This document shows, one piece after another, positions 8,367 to 15,762 of a stretch of 64,000 bases of DNA; positions within the stretch are counted from its first letter, which is position 1, and each line of letters begins with the position of its first letter. The stretch spans positions 682,001 to 746,000 of the forward strand of contig NZ_CP121197.1 in the NCBI RefSeq assembly GCF_029625215.1, read 5' to 3'. The translations under genes and the position numbers were made by a program. The notes under the pieces were generated by a model, which saw only the letters and a list, made by a program, of their open reading frames with translations, did not search any database and had not been told where the DNA came from. This DNA comes from Aurantibacillus circumpalustris (GTDB taxonomy: Bacteria > Bacteroidota > Bacteroidia > B-17B0 > Aurantibacillaceae).

Positions 8367-8795
8367 TTATCCTGGCTCCTGGTAAATTCCAAGACTTTCA
8401 CGAAAATTTAAGTTTAGCTCTTCATCTAATTTCCCTTTTACTTCGTTATTTGCTATAACAGATATACTGAAGTAAAAGTCTTTAACATGTTTATAATGTT
8501 CGCAAATTGCCTTCTCCCAATAACCAAGCCGATTAGGACTGCTAAAAATTATCGTTGATCTTGTGTAAGACCTAAAGTCGAAGGCTATTTTGCTATGCAG
8601 AAATAACCCCAATTCTTTTTTTACTTTAATACCCTCATGTAATTTTTCAGGCACGTTAATTGTTAAAATATAATCTTTGAATAAGTCAGTATCCTGAAAC
8701 ATTTTAGTTAATGTTTCAGTAATCACTTTTTGGATCAATTTCGGATTGTCCCCAATTGATTCAGTTTTGAATTTTGCCTTAGCAGTTGTAGTCAT
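8367..8795 (-). CDS. Unknown 142-aa partner of the SIR2-like gene
   Basis: No recognised domain. The protein is mixed alpha/beta with two rather hydrophobic strands in the middle (LGLFLHSKIAFDF and STIIFSSPN). Its start overlaps the end of the SIR2-like gene by 4 bp, so the two are translationally coupled and almost certainly work together. It could be a sensor, antitoxin or second effector of a two-gene defence module. Nothing in the sequence decides between these. Confidence 0.6.
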   Translation of the reverse strand: MTTTAKAKFKTESIGDNPKLIQKVITETLTKMFQDTDLFKDYILTINVPEKLHEGIKVKKELGLFLHSKIAFDFRSYTRSTIIFSSPNRLGYWEKAICEHYKHVKDFYFSISVIANNEVKGKLDEELNLNFRESLGIYQEPG

Positions 8796-9805
8796 GTAGA
8801 TTTTTTTAAACGTTTCGGAAAAACCTCGAAGATTTGCTTATAACTGTTTGCTTCAATTATTTGAATATTCAGCTTTTCAAAAAATAGCTTTTTACCTTCT
8901 AATATTTTATCTCTCTTTTCATTTTTATTGTAAATGAACCAAGCTTTTTTTCTTGCATCAGGATGTTTTTTATACAATTTTTCTCGCTCGATAAAAAGCC
9001 ATCTCAAAAATGTTTCTTGGATTTCTAAAGATAACCCCACTATCACAATATTATTATGAAGGAAAATATCTAACCATGAATTATTACCGTGCCATTTATT
9101 AAGTTCCTTTCTGTGATTAGAAGGATTGCCCGTAGATTTCATAATCCAACGGCGAGCCTTACCCACAGCTCCCATGTAGTCAGAAAGTCCAAGTCTAATG
9201 CTGCTTGGATATTCATAAAAGCCGTGAATATGCCAAATGGCAAACTCATTTTTTGCATTTGCAATTTCTTTATGTGAATAATAAGAGTGCCACGGATAAA
9301 AAGGAGTAAATCCCGCTCGTTTACTTTTGGAATTTATTTTCTTAAATCGTAAAGGTCGAAAGAATTTTTTATTATACTGACGACTTTTCATAAACGATTC
9401 AATACTACTTGAAGATTCTTCCAATAAAAAATCGTAATTTGTTGTTAAAAGAGGTCTGTCGAGTTTTATTAATGTATCCGCCCATAACGAATGAACCTTT
9501 TGAGCGGTCCATTTTTCGAAACCTTGCCTTATCCCCTTTTTAATTGATTTATAGTCGAAAGTTTCATCTCTAGTATTACTTGAAATTTGAATTAAATCAA
9601 AAAATTCTGGGTAAGAAACTGAATTATCATTAAGAATCTTCTCATAATCATTATCGGCACCAATATATTCTTCTGCTAGGTCCGTTAATAAGTTCTTCCA
9701 GGAGCTGGTGGTTTTGCAATGATTATTAATGCCATTGCCTAAAATGAAGGCTGTTTCATTCAAATTAGGGTTTAATTCATTTCTTATGAACTGGGATAAA
9801 TTCAT
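8792..9805 (-). CDS. SIR2-like domain protein, putative defence NADase
   Basis: The 337-aa protein is a divergent SIR2-like Rossmann-fold protein. FILGNGIN (residues 20-27) stands for the NAD-binding loop, TTNYD (121-125) is the conserved TNYD box, and WHIHG (191-195) supplies the likely catalytic His. NIVIVGLSL near residue 254 matches the late glycine-rich strand. Proteins of this type act as NAD+-depleting effectors in several phage-defence systems. It starts the two-gene unit with the 142-aa gene (4-bp overlap). A strong hairpin lies only about 30 bp upstream of its ATG, which is unusual for a promoter region. Confidence 0.82.
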   Translation of the reverse strand: MNLSQFIRNELNPNLNETAFILGNGINNHCKTTSSWKNLLTDLAEEYIGADNDYEKILNDNSVSYPEFFDLIQISSNTRDETFDYKSIKKGIRQGFEKWTAQKVHSLWADTLIKLDRPLLTTNYDFLLEESSSSIESFMKSRQYNKKFFRPLRFKKINSKSKRAGFTPFYPWHSYYSHKEIANAKNEFAIWHIHGFYEYPSSIRLGLSDYMGAVGKARRWIMKSTGNPSNHRKELNKWHGNNSWLDIFLHNNIVIVGLSLEIQETFLRWLFIEREKLYKKHPDARKKAWFIYNKNEKRDKILEGKKLFFEKLNIQIIEANSYKQIFEVFPKRLKKST

Positions 9806-9833
9806 TCTTCTAAAGTAAACAATTAAAACTTCA

Positions 9834-9863
9834 AAAAAACGGGCGGTTTACCGCCCGTTTTTG
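9834..9863. terminator. Strong bidirectional-looking terminator
   Basis: GGGCGG (9841-9846) pairs with CCGCCC (9851-9856); extending into flanking AAC/GTT gives a 9-bp stem with a TTTA loop, with A-tract before and T-tract after. It sits between the SIR2-like start (9805) and the frameshifted small gene. On the minus strand it lies in the leader of the SIR2-like gene. Confidence 0.85.
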
Positions 9864-9891
9864 GTTTTTTTTCGATTCTATGTTTTGTAGC

Positions 9892-9912
9892 AAGAGATTA
9901 TGCAAATCTCTT
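9892..9912. repeat. Perfect 8-bp inverted repeat
   Basis: AAGAGATT (9892-9899) and AATCTCTT (9905-9912) flank a 5-nt loop, followed by CTATTTTT. It may be a weak second terminator on the plus strand or an operator ahead of the small gene at 9968. Confidence 0.5.
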
Positions 9913-9967
9913 CTATTTTTATATTGTCCTTCATTTTTTATTCTACCTACTTTACTTTTTAAATAAA

Positions 9968-10239
9968 ATGGCGCAAAAAAAGTAATTAATATAATTAAGA
10001 GCTTTGGACCGTTCATACGAACTAGCTCACATCCTGAATCCTACCTCACAGATTTTACAGAAGAACATTACAACCGTCTGATTTCAGTGATTGATAAAAA
10101 CTTATTACATAAAACTATTACCAAATGTCACAAAAAAAACGAATTAGATGTTACTAAGATTGAATGGGTTGGTGATCATGGAATTTCAACAGATCTCAAT
10201 CTCATAAGACAATTTGAACACTGGTATAATTTGCCCTAA
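9968..10239 (+). pseudogene. Small gene broken by a frameshift at an A7 run
   Basis: ATG at 9968 gives only MAQKK and then TAA. If one A is added to the seven-A run at 9975-9981, the frame joins a long open frame to TAA at 10237-10239, giving a 91-residue protein with ordinary composition (contains SHPESYLTDFTEEHYNRLIS and IEWVGDHGISTDLNLIRQ). I do not recognise the family. The break may be a sequencing error, a true mutation, phase variation or programmed slippage. Confidence 0.55.
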
Positions 10240-10245
10240 ATAACC

Positions 10246-10812
10246 TTACTGCTCAACCACAAACCTTTTCCCATCAGCACAAGGATAACTATTAGTTAAA
10301 GGACTTGAAATGCTATATCCACTATTAAAATCATATTGAGTGTGTGTTTCTTTGATTACAATCGGTCTGGATGAAACCAATACGCCGTCTTCATATATTT
10401 CCAATACGTTATTTGCTCCCTTTTTTAATTTGAATTCTTTCGAATTGAGACTAAGAGAATTCCAAATATCCTTATCACAAGGAGAAGCAGTTGAAGAGGT
10501 TACACTTGCTGGTACAATATCATCAATACGATTTATTGTCAAAGGAAGGCTGTCAATCCTCGCACCATCAGCAACAATATATGCTATTGCTGTGGTTGTT
10601 GGAGAAAGATTAACTGTAAAAGAATTTGTTGCTGCGTTAACTGGTGCAGTGTAATCAATCACAGCAATTGTTGTGGAAAAGGTGGAATAAGGCGACTCTA
10701 TTGGTGTTGGGGTGATTGGGTCTTCTATTTTTGTTTCTTTCTTTTTGCATGAGAATGTTGTTACAGATGCTGCTATAGACAACAGGATAATTGTTTTAGT
10801 TAGTGTTTTCAT
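10246..10812 (-). CDS. Hypothetical lipoprotein, 188 aa
   Basis: ATG at 10812 is chosen over an upstream start at 10875, since it begins a clean lipoprotein signal: MKTLTKTIILLSIAASVTTF followed by the lipobox Cys and three lysines. A Pro/Thr-rich linker follows (EDPITPTPIESP), then a beta-rich domain of ~140 residues with several short strands. No family recognised. It is divergent from the XRE gene at 10907, and the 16-bp dyads lie in the shared intergenic region, so the same regulator may control it. Export to the cell envelope is expected. Confidence 0.65.
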   Translation of the reverse strand: MKTLTKTIILLSIAASVTTFSCKKKETKIEDPITPTPIESPYSTFSTTIAVIDYTAPVNAATNSFTVNLSPTTTAIAYIVADGARIDSLPLTINRIDDIVPASVTSSTASPCDKDIWNSLSLNSKEFKLKKGANNVLEIYEDGVLVSSRPIVIKETHTQYDFNSGYSISSPLTNSYPCADGKRFVVEQ

Positions 10813-10852
10813 AATTTTAAATTTTAAGCGAAAATAAATATAATTTTCAAAT

Positions 10853-10884
10853 ACAACAAATCCGTTGTACAACATTTCAGTTGT
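10853..10884. promoter_or_regulatory. Two abutting 16-bp dyads, putative XRE operator
   Basis: ACAAC-N6-GTTGT occurs at 10853-10868 and again, with no base between, at 10869-10884. All four half-sites are exact. They lie between the divergent starts of the lipoprotein (10812) and the XRE regulator (10907), where an autoregulating XRE protein would bind. The junction of the two copies forms the palindrome GTTGTACAAC. Confidence 0.7.
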
Positions 10885-10906
10885 TTCCGCTTCTTTTATA
10901 GTACCA

Positions 10907-11125
10907 ATGAAAAAGGAAGCACTATTAAAGAAACTAGGTAAGCGAATCCAAGAAATACGTAAGGAGAAGGGTATTACTCAGGTTGAACTAGCTAATAGCA
11001 TTGGGAAGGATCAGCAGTCTATTCAGCGATTGGAAGCTGGTGGGGTTAATCCGAGTTTTTATTACCTGATGGAAGTGGCAAAGGGCCTGGACACTGAAGT
11101 TGAACAACTTATTAAAATATTGTAG
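10907..11125 (+). CDS. XRE-family HTH regulator
   Basis: A 72-residue Cro/CI-type regulator with the helix-turn-helix across RKEKGITQVELANSIGKDQQ and the following SIQRLEAGG. ATG at 10907 is preferred over a longer start at 10865, which would run through the dyads. It reads toward the ubiquitin-like operon that begins 101 bp downstream and probably controls that operon, itself and perhaps the divergent lipoprotein through the two 16-bp dyads. It is similar in type to the XRE protein at 6224 but has a different recognition helix. Confidence 0.88.
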   Translation: MKKEALLKKLGKRIQEIRKEKGITQVELANSIGKDQQSIQRLEAGGVNPSFYYLMEVAKGLDTEVEQLIKIL

Positions 11126-11226
11126 TAATCATTCTGCTATCAGTTTTGAAAAGGTGAAGAAATTATTTAGCTTAGGGCTCCCCATTAGTTCAATACCTTT
11201 TAAGAAAAAAAATAAATTTTGTTATC

Positions 11227-11502
11227 ATGCCAGAAAAACCAAAACAACAAAATCAGATTTCATTGACTTTTATTGTCAACGGAACTGAGACCGTGGTTGA
11301 AAAAGTGAATGTTCACCAGCCGCTACATGTCGCCGTGCAAAAAGCATTGGATCAAACTGGAAACACTGGCCGTCCAATTGGTGATTGGCAAGTTATTTAC
11401 AATGACCAAAATTTGGATGCAAACAAGAAAGTGGAGGAGTTCAACTTTCCAGAAAATGCTGTCATCTTTTTAAGTTTAAAAGCTGGGCAAGGTGGAATAT
11501 AA
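11227..11502 (+). CDS. Ubiquitin-like modifier protein
   Basis: A 91-residue protein with a single beta-grasp (ubiquitin-like) domain, as in the DUF2604/multiubiquitin group. After a polar N-terminus, strands run ISLTFIVNGTETVVEKVNV, then a helix (LHVAVQKALDQTG), and NAVIFLSLKA near the end. The C-terminus is GQGGI: the diglycine needed for activation is followed by one extra Ile, so trimming is probably required. It is the first gene of the operon and would be the protein activated by the E1 and passed to the E2 encoded downstream. BilA of BilABCD has two such domains; here there is one. Confidence 0.85.
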   Translation: MPEKPKQQNQISLTFIVNGTETVVEKVNVHQPLHVAVQKALDQTGNTGRPIGDWQVIYNDQNLDANKKVEEFNFPENAVIFLSLKAGQGGI

Positions 11503-12100
11503 GGAGAGAGAGCAAGTAACTGATTTGGATGTTACAAGAAGTAAATTCGACTCCGAAATTGCTAATTATAAGGCAGTCGAATCAATATATTCTGCCAAAG
11601 GCATCTTATGCAATCGTATTGCCTTCCCCGACGTATATTTTGTATTTGCTATTCCAAAGTTAACGCCATCTCCAATTGCATTTTCGATAAAAATTAATTT
11701 TGCGAACTATGACTTTGAGCCGCCATCAGTAGTTTTCGTGCATCCATTCACTCAAGCCTTGGTCAAAAGAGATCAAATTCCGCTGTTGTTTCTTCAGATT
11801 GGACCGAATAATCCTTTCCAACCCTTAGACCTTGTACAAGGTCAAGGAGAAATGGTGCCTTTTTTGTGTATTCCAGGTATTCACGAGTATCATAACCACC
11901 CTGCACATTCAGGCGATTCGTGGTTTCTTCATAGAACTAAGGGTGAAGGGAAGTTGATCTTTATCCTTGACCAACTGTATAACCATTCTATAAAGACGGT
12001 AAAGGATTATCAGTATATTGTACAAACTACCAACATGAAAGTTCAACAAGAGTTTACGTTCCCAGCAATCACACTACCTAACATTAATTTACTTAAATGA
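11492..12100 (+). CDS. E2-like ubiquitin-conjugating protein
   Basis: A 202-residue protein of the prokaryotic E2-like group. The candidate catalytic Cys is C126 in VPFLCIPGIHEYHNHP, followed by the His cluster (H131, H134, H136) typical of this group. Upstream, a beta-sheet region with FEPPSVVFVHP matches the proline-containing flap of E2 folds. No ATG is in frame near the start; GTG at 11492 overlaps the modifier gene by 11 bp and suits translational coupling. It should take the activated modifier from the E1 (12583-14154) by thioester transfer. Targets are unknown. Confidence 0.8.
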   Translation: MEYKEREQVTDLDVTRSKFDSEIANYKAVESIYSAKGILCNRIAFPDVYFVFAIPKLTPSPIAFSIKINFANYDFEPPSVVFVHPFTQALVKRDQIPLLFLQIGPNNPFQPLDLVQGQGEMVPFLCIPGIHEYHNHPAHSGDSWFLHRTKGEGKLIFILDQLYNHSIKTVKDYQYIVQTTNMKVQQEFTFPAITLPNINLLK

Positions 12101-12582
12101 GTGGTTTCCTGCAAATACAAAAGTTTGAATTTGGAGCTGAGACTCTTAAAGAAGCATACGCCTTTCTTAGAGAAGTAGGTACTAAGTCATACGAAGCAGT
12201 CGCCCTATTTGCTGGTGAGGTGGAGGGCAACGTGGGCATCATAAAAAAAGTGATATGTCCAGAACAAACGAGTTCGAGAAGTGAATTAGGCTTACTTTAC
12301 TCTGTTGAAGGGGAAGAGTTGCACAGAATTAACATACAGCTATACAAAAACAAACTTGTTTTGCTTGCACAAATTCACACTCATCCAGGTCGGGCATACC
12401 ACTCAGAAACGGATGATGAGTTTCCTATAATCTCAACATTAGGAGGTCTTTCAATTGTTGTTCCCAACTTCGCTTCTGATGAGTTAAATCATTTGAATTG
12501 GGCTTATTACCGCTTGTCTGTCACTGCCATGTGGGATGAACTGTCACAGAACGAAATAAGAAACTTGATAAAAGTAGTGTAG
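12097..12582 (+). CDS. JAMM/MPN metallopeptidase (deubiquitinase-like)
   Basis: A 161-residue JAB domain with a complete metal site: E33, H94 and H96 of HTHP, S103 and D106 in HSETD. In this family the site binds zinc and cuts after the C-terminal glycine of ubiquitin-like proteins. In this operon it would trim the extra Ile from the modifier and/or remove the modifier from targets. It overlaps the E2-like gene by 4 bp (ATGA) and is followed directly by the E1 gene (TAG then ATG), so all are one transcript. Confidence 0.9.
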   Translation: MSGFLQIQKFEFGAETLKEAYAFLREVGTKSYEAVALFAGEVEGNVGIIKKVICPEQTSSRSELGLLYSVEGEELHRINIQLYKNKLVLLAQIHTHPGRAYHSETDDEFPIISTLGGLSIVVPNFASDELNHLNWAYYRLSVTAMWDELSQNEIRNLIKVV

Positions 12583-14154
12583 ATGGCAATAGCGAAATAT
12601 TTTTCAAAGGACCTGTTGGCGATTAATCAATTAATCAACAGCAGTCAAGATAGTTTAGAAAAAATATTATCTAGTACAAAAGTTGGAATAGGTTTCGACA
12701 AAAATGGTGCTGAAACAAAAGAAGGGGCCTTTGCATTGGATCTTATCACGAGATTACTTGCCCGTCTATATCCAAATCTCTCCATAATAGATCTTTCAAA
12801 GTCCAATGGCAAGAAGGTCAGTGCGCTTCACAAGCTTGCTAAAAACATTAATTCAAATATCGGTCTTACAGATACATTAGATGATCTCGATGTCTTAATA
12901 GTTGCTGGTCAAACAAACAAAAAACCGAAAATTAAGGGTAAACTTCTTTTTATCGGATCTGATAACTGGATTGGGAACTTTTCGCTCAATGGCACAATCA
13001 GTTTTGGAGATTCAAATAATCCATTTGGACCAGGGGTGGCGGCATGCATAGGTGCAGCAAATCTTTTTCGGGTTGTATTTCATGAGTTCTTTCAAGATAA
13101 AGGGTTGGATAAAAATCTGACTTTTTCACCTCTAACTTGCTCAATAGACGATTCTATCCATAACCCTAAATTAAAATCAGTTGACTTAAAAGATGTTTCC
13201 ATTGTCGGTATTGGAGCTATCGGGAATGGCGCAATTTGGGCGTTATCGAAACTGGAAAACTTAACAGGTTCATTGAACCTAATTGATAGTGAAAAGGTTT
13301 CAATATCTAATCTGCAGAGATATGTAATGTTTGATGAGAATGATATCGAACAAAAGAAAGTAGAAGTGGCGCTTAAAAAATTTTCTTCGCCGAAACTGAA
13401 AGTAAATTTACACTTTGGCAACTGGTCAAGCTATTTAAAAGAACGAGGAGATTATAATGTTCATGTTGTGGGTGTTGCGATTGACAATAAAAAGGATAGG
13501 ATCGGAATACAAAGTTCACTCCCAAGAAAGATAATAAACTCATATACCGAAGCGAATTTACTGGGAATTTCAAGACATAACGAATTCGGCGTGACAGCTT
13601 GTTTGGCTTGCGGATACATTCCTACGCAACAGGAGCGAAACTACATCAGTGAGGTTGCCGAAAATTGTAACATTCCTCAATACGTCAATCTGGTAAAGGA
13701 TTACTTAAATTTAGATATACCTGTTGAGACACCAAGAATTCAAAACACAGGCAGCATTCTTGATGTTATCGCTCAAGCAAATACAATTCAAAGGGGTGAG
13801 TTGGATCAGTTTCATGGAAAGAAAATTAGTCAGTTTTATTCGGAATTCGTTTGTGGCGGCATTTCATTATCATTATCAAATTCAAGCCGTATAAGTAATG
13901 TCGATGCGCCATTAGCGTTTCAATCCGCTATGGCAGGCATATTATTAGCTGCTGAAATAATCATTGATGCTGGTGGTTATAGGAATTCACCTATTAAGCA
14001 AGTCACGCACATACACCCATTAAACATTTTTAATAAAAACAATCCTTTTAACCATCAATTAAAAAGAGACGACACTGGTCGATGTGTATGTTCTGATAAT
14101 GTATTTATTAACCAATACAAAGCAAAATGGCAAGAAACACAGACTACGATCTAA
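12583..14154 (+). CDS. E1-like ThiF/HesA activating enzyme
   Basis: The 523-residue protein has a degenerate N-terminal Rossmann-like half (about 1-195) and an active ThiF-type adenylation domain from ~200. The nucleotide loop GIGAIG is at 209-214, D235 and SNLQRY (242-247) form the ATP/Mg site, and DNKKDR is at 301-306. Candidate thioester Cys are C340 and C343 in ACLACGY. This two-part layout matches the E1 (BilD-type) of bacterial ubiquitin-like systems. It should adenylate the Ubl C-terminus and load it on the E2. The C-terminal part (about 400-523) contains another Cys pair (RCVCSD). Confidence 0.88.
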   Translation: MAIAKYFSKDLLAINQLINSSQDSLEKILSSTKVGIGFDKNGAETKEGAFALDLITRLLARLYPNLSIIDLSKSNGKKVSALHKLAKNINSNIGLTDTLDDLDVLIVAGQTNKKPKIKGKLLFIGSDNWIGNFSLNGTISFGDSNNPFGPGVAACIGAANLFRVVFHEFFQDKGLDKNLTFSPLTCSIDDSIHNPKLKSVDLKDVSIVGIGAIGNGAIWALSKLENLTGSLNLIDSEKVSISNLQRYVMFDENDIEQKKVEVALKKFSSPKLKVNLHFGNWSSYLKERGDYNVHVVGVAIDNKKDRIGIQSSLPRKIINSYTEANLLGISRHNEFGVTACLACGYIPTQQERNYISEVAENCNIPQYVNLVKDYLNLDIPVETPRIQNTGSILDVIAQANTIQRGELDQFHGKKISQFYSEFVCGGISLSLSNSSRISNVDAPLAFQSAMAGILLAAEIIIDAGGYRNSPIKQVTHIHPLNIFNKNNPFNHQLKRDDTGRCVCSDNVFINQYKAKWQETQTTI

Positions 14155-14501
14155 TTCTTTCCCATTTGATTCAGTCGTTGGATCCCAATCCAAGTTATCT
14201 TCCGCTTGCTAGGAAAGTTGAACCTACTTATAGTTTGACCGAGCCATCAGTAAAATTTTCAACAACTGAATTTCCACTAATAATGTATGATATTGTAACT
14301 AACCCTGAAATAACGGTTGATATTGTCCAAAAATGGAAAAGTCTTTGCGAAAGAAGTTCTTTTTTGTATGTCTTGGTACACGACTCACTTAAAGAGAAAT
14401 CAAAAGCTATGTGCGCAAAAGAGAATTTGATAAATTGTTTGATTCTTACGTACCGTTTCAAAGTCAAAAACACTAACCGCAACGTACAGATTGACTTTTA
14501 A
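14127..14501 (+). CDS. Unknown 124-aa protein in the Ubl operon
   Basis: No recognised domain. The predicted secondary structure is mixed, with a central helix (TVDIVQKWKSLCERSSFLYV) and strand-forming ends. The start overlaps the E1 gene by 28 bp and the stop overlaps the nucleosidase gene (ATG at 14501), so it is firmly part of the operon. Possible roles are an adaptor or substrate-recognition factor, or an inhibitor of the effector; these are guesses from position only. Confidence 0.6.
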   Translation: MARNTDYDLILSHLIQSLDPNPSYLPLARKVEPTYSLTEPSVKFSTTEFPLIMYDIVTNPEITVDIVQKWKSLCERSSFLYVLVHDSLKEKSKAMCAKENLINCLILTYRFKVKNTNRNVQIDF

Positions 14502-15616
14502 TGAAGAAAACACTTTCTTATAGTTGCGTACCACAGCTTATTCCACCCTCACCAAAGGGCGAAAATCGTACAAAATTCTGTTTTAGATTTAAGAGTCATG
14601 GTTATAACCTGAAGGGATGTGTAATCCAAATTGAGTTTGATATCAAATCAAAAATAGAGCCAAGTGAGACATATTACTTCCCTACAATAAGCAACATTAA
14701 GTATGTAAAAAACAAGTTTACCTTTACATTAGAAGAGGTCGGCGATCAGGTATTAACTCTTCAGATCCTAGTTCTAAACTCGAATAATTTTGAAGGAGTT
14801 ACAGTAAGTTCTTTAACAGAAGGGTTTGAAATTAGCCAGTCTCAAAATATAGAAACGCAACATAAAAAAATTGAACCTCTTTCTACAAAGTATCACATTT
14901 TGTTAGCCTCAGCCTTGCAGAGTGAGATTGAGCCTATTTTAAAATCAAAAAAAATTAAATGGGATTACCTCGATGAACAGAAGATAATTAAGACTGCTTC
15001 GGTGAAAGATTCGATTGGAAACGTATATAATGTACTAGTATTTTCCAAAAACCAGATGGGTATGCCAATAACTGGAGTCGCTCTTACACAAGTGATTGAA
15101 AAATATAAACCAAAATATGTTCTTTTTGTGGGAACCTGCGCTGGACTAAAAAAAGATAAAAATCTAAACAAAGGAGATGTTCTAATTCCCGAATATATTT
15201 ATTGCCATGATAGCGGACGGCACGGAAAAAGTGGATTTAAATTTGAGCATCGTCACTATGATGTTGGTCCAAGTTTACACCAAATGGCTAATGATATGAT
15301 TCTGAATTCCAAATACAACTTCAATATAAACACGGACTGTGGCTTTTGCTCAGGAGCAAGCGTTATAAGCAATGCACAAATGCGAGATCAAATCATAAAA
15401 GCCGCAGGAAGAAAAGTGCTCGGTTTAGATATGGAGGCATATGTAATTGCTATTATAAATCAGTTGTACACCGATGTAGAAACTATCGTCATTAAGGGTA
15501 TTATGGATTTTGGAGTTAGAAAAAACGACGAATTTAAAAAGCTAGCGATCTCAAATGCAATTAAAGTCTCCTTTGACCTTATGAACTATATTATTCGAAA
15601 GGAAACTAAGGTCTGA
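14501..15616 (+). CDS. Beta-rich domain plus nucleoside phosphorylase/nucleosidase domain
   Basis: The 371-residue protein has two parts. Residues 1 to ~125 are beta-rich and unrecognised. Residues ~130-366 form a nucleoside phosphorylase (PNP/MTAN-like) domain: LFVGTCAGL (208-216), GDVLIP (225-230), SGASVISNAQMRDQI (284-298), LDMEAY (309-314) and KGIMDFG (332-338), which carry the ribose-binding Glu and the base-binding Asp. Such domains cleave glycosidic bonds of nucleosides and appear as effectors in some phage-defence systems. It is the last gene of the Ubl operon, coupled to the 124-aa gene, and ends ahead of a terminator. Effector function is inferred. Confidence 0.8.
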   Translation: MKKTLSYSCVPQLIPPSPKGENRTKFCFRFKSHGYNLKGCVIQIEFDIKSKIEPSETYYFPTISNIKYVKNKFTFTLEEVGDQVLTLQILVLNSNNFEGVTVSSLTEGFEISQSQNIETQHKKIEPLSTKYHILLASALQSEIEPILKSKKIKWDYLDEQKIIKTASVKDSIGNVYNVLVFSKNQMGMPITGVALTQVIEKYKPKYVLFVGTCAGLKKDKNLNKGDVLIPEYIYCHDSGRHGKSGFKFEHRHYDVGPSLHQMANDMILNSKYNFNINTDCGFCSGASVISNAQMRDQIIKAAGRKVLGLDMEAYVIAIINQLYTDVETIVIKGIMDFGVRKNDEFKKLAISNAIKVSFDLMNYIIRKETKV

Positions 15617-15728
15617 GAAGATATTGATTATGCCTAGTACATTCTTTTGCCTTCTGTAGATCAATCGATCTGTTCAAGACCATTGATTAACATGGAAAGA
15701 TATTGTATATAGCTGGTGTTATATAATT

Positions 15729-15762
15729 AAAAAGGAGTCCAAATTGGACTCCTTTTTGCTTT
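15729..15762 (+). terminator. Rho-independent terminator of the Ubl operon
   Basis: A perfect 14-bp inverted repeat (15729-15742 against 15744-15757, core GGAGTCCAA / TTGGACTCC) with A-tract and T-tract flanks. It lies 112 bp after the nucleosidase gene and marks the right edge of the accessory region. It resembles the terminator at 1361-1393. Confidence 0.85.

Noticed and set aside
9831-10016. Minus-strand frame of 61 codons
   Set aside because: It runs through the strong terminator at 9834-9863 and opposes the better-supported plus-strand small gene at 9968-10239.
13092-13573. Minus-strand frames opposite the E1 gene
   Set aside because: They overlap a well-supported E1 with conserved motifs and have no recognisable features of their own.
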